Shown: one piece after another, positions 58,575 to 64,000 of the stretch
Position numbering within the stretch: position 1 is the first letter of the stretch
Layout of the letters: the number at the start of each line of letters is the position of its first letter
Assembly: GCA_900660155.1 (NCBI GenBank)
Contig: CABFPE010000205.1
Coordinates: 888,726-952,725 of the forward strand
DNA from: Hofstenia miamia
Taxonomy: Eukaryota > Xenacoelomorpha > Acoela > Hofsteniidae
Reading direction: 5' to 3'
DNA: 64,000 bases
The notes under the pieces: generated by a model
What the model saw: the letters and a program-made list of their open reading frames with translations, nothing else
Told to the model about the DNA's origin: nothing
The model's database searches: none
Position numbers and translations under genes: made by a program

Positions 58575-59525
58575 GTATAATTTTTTGTCTTATTTAGTTA
58601 TTTAATGTTCAGTTGTTCAGTAATGAAAATCTCATTTATTGTGTATTATTACAATATTATTTTTTAAGAATAATTATATGAATAAACGTTTATATATTTT
58701 TCTTCTACTTCTTGCGACTTTTCTATAAACTGAACTATAATTTCCTAAGTTATTTTAACTCCTTATCCATAGAAACTTTCAATAATACAGTTTTATGACA
58801 AAACAATGTAGAATTGAGTACAAATGCAAATTTTTTTCTATAATTCTGTTTTATGAAATTGGTTTTAGATTCCGCATCCGTACTTTACATTGCCAAAGCA
58901 TTTTTAAGTAGACTAATCATAAACTTATGTATGTACACATATAAAGTTATTAGGTTGTGTGAAAAAGGTAATTTTAAATTTTTTTTCAGTAGAATATTTA
59001 GATACAAATTGTGAATAATAATACACATTCATTTGTTTATTTATACATTTAAAAATCCATTTACTTTTTCGTTTGATATTCCTGTTGATCTTGGAAAATA
59101 TAGAAAACTTATGCGAATTAATGTCTCATAAAATGTACAATTGAATAATCTAATAAGAAAACGTTCAATATTTTTATCTTCATTGAAATTAAAAATTAAA
59201 AAATTCAAGCAATTTCTGCGCTTAAAAGTCTAATAAACTTTTTGGACATAATATTAAGAAATTGAAAAGTTCATCTTGACACACTTTAGTATTTCTGTTT
59301 TACAATATAATGTACAAACCATAGAATTAACTGACTATCCTTAGCAAATTTAGACCCCTTTCTTATTCACATTACATGTAGTTAAGATATTTTTAAGTAA
59401 CAAATTTGTAGAATTTGATTGCAAGAGTGGGGTGAGCAATGTTTTCAACAGTCTTTATTCTAACTAAACTAAAAATCAAATTTTTTGAATTAAGTATAGA
59501 AAGTAGAAAAACAAATGATATTTAG

Positions 59526-60199
59526 GATATCAAGTGAAGCACTACAACAATGTGGGTTGTAAACTTATTGAATTTTCATTCATGTTTATCATTAGTGGAA
59601 GCATTTGGCAAGTAATTCTATTGACATGGGAACGATATACGGCTGTTAAATATCCGATTTTTTACAAAGAATATTTTAAGATCAAGTATGCATATATATA
59701 CTCTTTTGTGGTTTTCATATTTTCACTAATCATTAATCTTCCAAATATGCATTACTTTGGAATAAGTGAAGATGTATGCGTTGGGCTTACGACATTGTTC
59801 CTCTATGAAGAATACGTCATTATTCAGCAATATCTGCTCAACAGAGTTTTCCCGCTTTTAATTTTATTGTTTGGAAACTTTCAAATTTTAAGAGAGATGA
59901 GGAAATGGCTAAAACATAGAAAGAATAATACCACAAACGAATCACAAACTGCTATTTTGTTCATTGCGATATCAACTACATTTCTCATTAATGTATTTTT
60001 TGGGAGCTTCTTCGACTACTTTGCAATCAATATGAGAATAAGTAACCCTGCTGGCCTAGCCAAGCAATATTTGATATTTGCAGTCATGAACAGTGCATCA
60101 ATCATCAATAGTACATTAAACTTTTTTTATTATTTGTTTGCATCCAAGTATTTTCGTGAGAGTTTGTTCAGACTTGTTTTATTGAAATCCATTTTATAA
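59526..60199 (+). CDS. GPCR-2, second coding exon (TM3-TM7)
   Basis: Acceptor ATATTTAG then GATATCAAGTG; completes Gly78 and adds 223 residues. C89 begins TM3, which ends WERY (E113, R114, Y115: the D/ERY G-protein motif). C162 in ECL2 pairs with C89. TM5 Pro is P187 (NRVFPLLILL). TM6 FIAISTTFLINVFFG lacks CWxP. TM7 runs to NFFYYLFASKYF, NPxxY with Phe for Pro. ICL3 is short and basic (KWLKHRKNNTTNE). Helix 8 is YFRESLFRLVLLKS. The frame is intact. Class A, peptide-receptor-like by general pattern; ligand unknown. Paralogue of GPCR-1, in the same orientation. Confidence 0.93.
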
Positions 60200-61405
60200 G
60201 AATTATTCAATTCAATTGCAACATTGAATAGGATATTGACTCGTGCTTAATATATTAATTTCATAAATTTAATGTTAAACATTTTGTACTCATTTTCAAA
60301 AGTTATGTAATCATTATATTACTGATTGAATTTGACTCAACATACTATGTACAATGTTATTCATCAATCTTTTTTCAAAATATCATTATGGACTGATTTT
60401 ATTAATCAAAATGACATTAACTGTTTGGCATGTAGAAAATCAAAGTTTGTTGAGCTTTCAATTACTTATGGTCATTATACTTATATAATACTATTTGTCA
60501 GTTAATAATTGTTTTCTAAAAAATTCTGCACTGATATGTTCTGTTCTAAGAATTTTAAGAGCTTGTGTAATATTTATGCAGTTTAATACTTTACAAGATT
60601 TTTTACTTAACTATATTTTGATAGATCTCCATTCAGTGCTCACCTTTCATCAAACTTCACTTTATGCTAATTCAAGTATCTATTCTATGGCATCGAAATC
60701 CACAAAGGTAGAATTTGATAAAAATCCAGTTAATTGAAATTTGGAATGAATAACAAACTAAAATATAATGAATTCAAAATTCATATAATATAAACTAAGG
60801 TGAAGACTATCTTTTTAAACAATGATCCATTCAAATTGACATAAATTGGTAAACTAAAAATAACATATTCACATTTTTATTTGTTGTGTTTTGTAGATTA
60901 TGGTGCTGTTTTGAAGAAATCAGTGTAGTATTAACGGATTGTTGTTGTGGAGTATATTTATGCACTTAATATTGCACATTATTTATTATTGTTAGTAAGT
61001 CTATTCTATTGAATTTGTAATTTTACTTAATTTTTATCGAAGAGCTTTTGAATTTTTTTTGATTAACTATTTTATTGAATATCTTTAAAGATCTATTAAA
61101 TTCATCCAAATATAACTTAAATTGTTGGATTCAATTTTATTAAAGTTTGAATGTTCAAGTTATTATAAGAATAATTTATGCAAATTTTCATCATTGTCTA
61201 AAACAAGCAAAAAATTATTTGATATTATTCTTTTCTATGTTGCTTGGAAAAGTTTTTTTGAAGTTTATTTAGAATGAAATTTTTCAATTTAAATTTATAT
61301 GGCCCAAAATTATTAGCAGATTGCTAAACAATTTGGGTACAGGGTTTCACTGTTGTAAGGAAATGTCAATTCAATTTGTATAATTGGAATTCAGATAGTG
61401 ATTTG

Positions 61406-61438
<33 letters not shown>

Positions 61439-63145
61439 CTAAATTCTAATTCTCTTATTTAGAATTCTTGATGTTTTTGTAAACTAGTCTTGATTGTATT
61501 TTAACCAAGCATTTGTGTTATAATTTTATTTTTTTATGCTAAGACTTACTTGCAAAGAGACTATGTAAAAATTCAAGATCTTATATAAAAATTTTAAGAT
61601 TCAATGACTAAGGGAAATGACTGAACAGAGATACTTCTATACATACTCATCAAAAAGTAAATGAAGGATTTGCTATGAAAATAACATGCAAATTGAATAA
61701 AAGATATATGTTTGATTTTGAAAACCATAATAAAAATAAAACCACTTTATTTGTGCAATTTAAGTAAAGGATTTTGTTGATAAACTTTGTTTTGAATTTT
61801 AGTCAAATCTTAGTTAAAATACCACTTGATTCAGAAGTTGTTAAATCAATTTTACACAGGATTTTGTAGTTAAGTATTCATTTCAATGAATATCAATTAT
61901 TTATTGTAAAATTATTTTCAAAAGCAATAAATTTTTATGTAAAATGAATTGGTATAAGCATTGCAGACTGTACTTACTAAGCATCAATTCTGCTTGCATA
62001 TATCAGAAGAAAATTACAATTTTAAAATATAGAAACATAATATAAAACCAATTAAAGGCAAATCCAATAATTTACTGTTTCCTTTTCTCAATAGGAATTA
62101 AGGGTGGGTTTTAGAAGCAACAAATATACTGATATTACCATTAATTATATAGCAAAATAGAAACATTTGTCATTACCATTCAAATTCTCAAAAATGATCA
62201 GATTCTTTTGACATGCAAGCCTTGTATACACAATTTATTTTAGAGCATAATTTGATATGTTTGTTTGACAAAATCTAGTCAACATTCATAGATTTGCAAT
62301 TATTTAATTATTAATATTAACTATAATCAAAGGAGACATTTAATAAATTCATTGTTTCTATATCAAATTAATGCATGATGTGGTGCAGTATTTAAAGGAG
62401 TGTGAATTGAGATTTTGTGGATATTATCTGAAATTATGGACACATTTACAACTCTGCAGATGTGGGATTTAATCAAACAAAAAACTAAGAAAATATACCA
62501 TCATATGAAAATTCTAAGCACAGAAGCAATCCACCATATCATAATCTCTCTCAAAATTTTACTTAAGAAATGCTAATATAGTGTTTTATATTTGTGCAAA
62601 GAACCTGACTATAGAATATCTTTTTTTTAGAAACAAAGATTATTAAAAGTACAGGGATTCTTCCACATTAGCAATTGATTTATTTATGTCAGGATGCTTG
62701 TACATATATAGTGTATACATTTGCTAAGATTTTGAAAATCACTATTTGTAGTCTAACACTATGCACATAGGGAAATTTTATGCTTTGGACTTACATCCCA
62801 TTTTGATTTCTGAAATTTATACTTTTCTATATTTCAATAAGCTTCACTTTTACTATTATACATGCTAATTAAAATCACACATAGACTAACATCTGGTTTA
62901 TTTCAACACTACTCATTTAAAATTTGTGCTCTTAATATTTTCTAGATTAAATTTCAATTGAAATTGTTAAACAACTTTGTGCAGTTGCATGTTGTCAATT
63001 ATTCAAAGAACCATGTAGACATATTTGGTTTGAATTTTGATAGGTTTGCTATAAAACTATATTTTCCTTTCAAACTAAAAATATGACATAGATTTCTGAT
63101 TTTATTGGTATTATGACGTTTCTAATTTGTACATTTGTTTTCATT
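60200..63145. other. Intergenic DNA after GPCR-2
   Basis: Very AT-rich; possible GPCR-2 3' UTR at the start. (TA)n at 61411-61439. Small open frames (for example 60495-60737) have no family pattern. Confidence 0.5.
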
Positions 63146-63182
63146 TTATATATATATATAGATATATATTTATATATATATA
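63146..63182. repeat. (TA)n microsatellite
   Basis: Interrupted TA run directly before a mariner end. Confidence 0.9.
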
Positions 63183-63240
63183 TTAGGTTGTCCCAAAAAA
63201 ACAAAACATTTTGAAATTCAATTATCATTTTTAGGATTTC
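63183..63240 (+). mobile_element. Mariner-type left terminus
   Basis: TTAGGTTGTCCCAAAAAAAC follows TA, the typical start of mariner elements. No transposase or opposite end is visible up to base 64000, so the element is either a solo end or extends beyond the window. Confidence 0.5.
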
Positions 63241-64000
63241 TACACTTAGGTAAAAAATAACACTACCAATTTTTTTGTTCCAATTGACTAATGTTTAAGG
63301 CTCAAGAAGTGAGTTTGTAAAATGATTATCATTGGTGCTTGATGAATCATACATATCAAACAAACTGGCATAGTTTTTTACTTACATGATATATTAAGAA
63401 ATGTGTAATGCAGTTATTTTTTTTCTATCAGTTTTAATTAGGTGTTCAGTTCAAAAATGCTTTTACTGGAAATGCTTGTTTATGCTACGAAACCTATATT
63501 TTGACAAATTCTACTTAACTTATTTTAAATTTAAGGACAATGTTAACCTGAAAATGTAAAAAACTGGTCTTTTCAAATAAGCATAGTTGATGAAAATTCC
63601 TTCTATTGTGCAAAACATTGTGCTATTCTAATATTTTCTTCCACACATGCAAAATGGAAATTGCACACTTGTTGTAAGTCTATTATATGAGGCACAGCTG
63701 CTGGTGTTGCCAATGAAATGGAAACATTGTATTAAAGCAGAATATTGATGTTAGTCTACAGATTCATCTAAAAGGAGTTATTCAATACAATAAAAAATAA
63801 GTAAACACTTTGGGAACTATTAATTTAATATGAAAAATGTTTAAGGAAGACATTAATTACAATAAAATATGCTACATTAAAGGGTAGAATAAAAGAGGAT
63901 TAAGTTCTTCTGTATGACATAAGCATACCAGGAAGACTTGCTGTAATTTTTATATTTCATTTTAACTTAGCAAGTTCCATTAACAGAAAGTAGGAAGTTA
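63241..64000. other. Window end, nothing further recognised
   Basis: AT-rich, no coding signature; may be mariner-internal or intergenic. Confidence 0.4.

Larger units (their letters stand above)
57436..58903 (+). repeat. 1469-bp tandem unit 2 (GPCR-2 promoter and exon 1b)
   Basis: Directly follows unit 1; the junction reads GCATTTCCATGCAC, with one extra base not present in either parental boundary. After 58903 the sequence continues TTAAGTAGAC, the unique downstream intron. Confidence 0.95.

Noticed and set aside
60495-60737. 80-codon frame after GPCR-2
   Set aside because: No family pattern, probably 3' UTR or intergenic chance frame.

Overview
The window is AT-rich animal (metazoan) nuclear DNA with spliced genes, long (TA)n microsatellites, three N gaps and a heavy load of old transposons. 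The species cannot be fixed from the sequence. Low GC, abundant hAT and Tc1/mariner debris, APE-type LINEs with TAA-rich tails and a Dong/R4-like LINE fit an invertebrate; a Hydra-like cnidarian is one guess among several.

Host genes fall into two tandem families. On the minus strand are two cytochrome P450 genes of CYP2-like type. Copy 2 is nearly complete in three exons (20096-19818, 18247-18047, 10216-9164; about 510 codons), and copy 1 has its first two exons here (3301-3023, 1892-1692), the rest lying beyond base 1. Matching exons have equal length, and in both copies the start codon must sit in an unseen upstream exon. On the plus strand are two rhodopsin-like (class A) GPCR genes of two coding exons each. 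GPCR-1 is split by a 15.4 kb intron (25686-25917 and 41274-41941). GPCR-2 has one second exon (59526-60199) but two near-identical first exons (56874-57105 and 58343-58574), because a 1469-bp unit carrying promoter and first exon is tandemly duplicated. A tRNA-Gly(TCC)-like gene or recent pseudogene (55516-55447, minus) lies just upstream of GPCR-2.

The rest is mostly transposon graveyard. The 7.8 kb last intron of P450 copy 2 holds an APE LINE (10.9-13.5 kb) interrupted by a 1.07 kb element, then a restriction-like-endonuclease LINE (13.6-17.4 kb, minus) sitting on the TAA repeat at the APE LINE's end and itself interrupted by a hAT element, unclassified retroelement debris and an N gap. The big GPCR-1 intron holds hAT transposase debris, LINE pieces, a Tc1 element (34834-35976), a Tc1-type MITE (39289-39778) and a short mariner (40261-40842). 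hAT ends show as GC-rich islets throughout; 52.3-54.1 kb is a nest of them. No CRISPR, operon or bacterial feature is present, and no clear virus-derived element was recognised.
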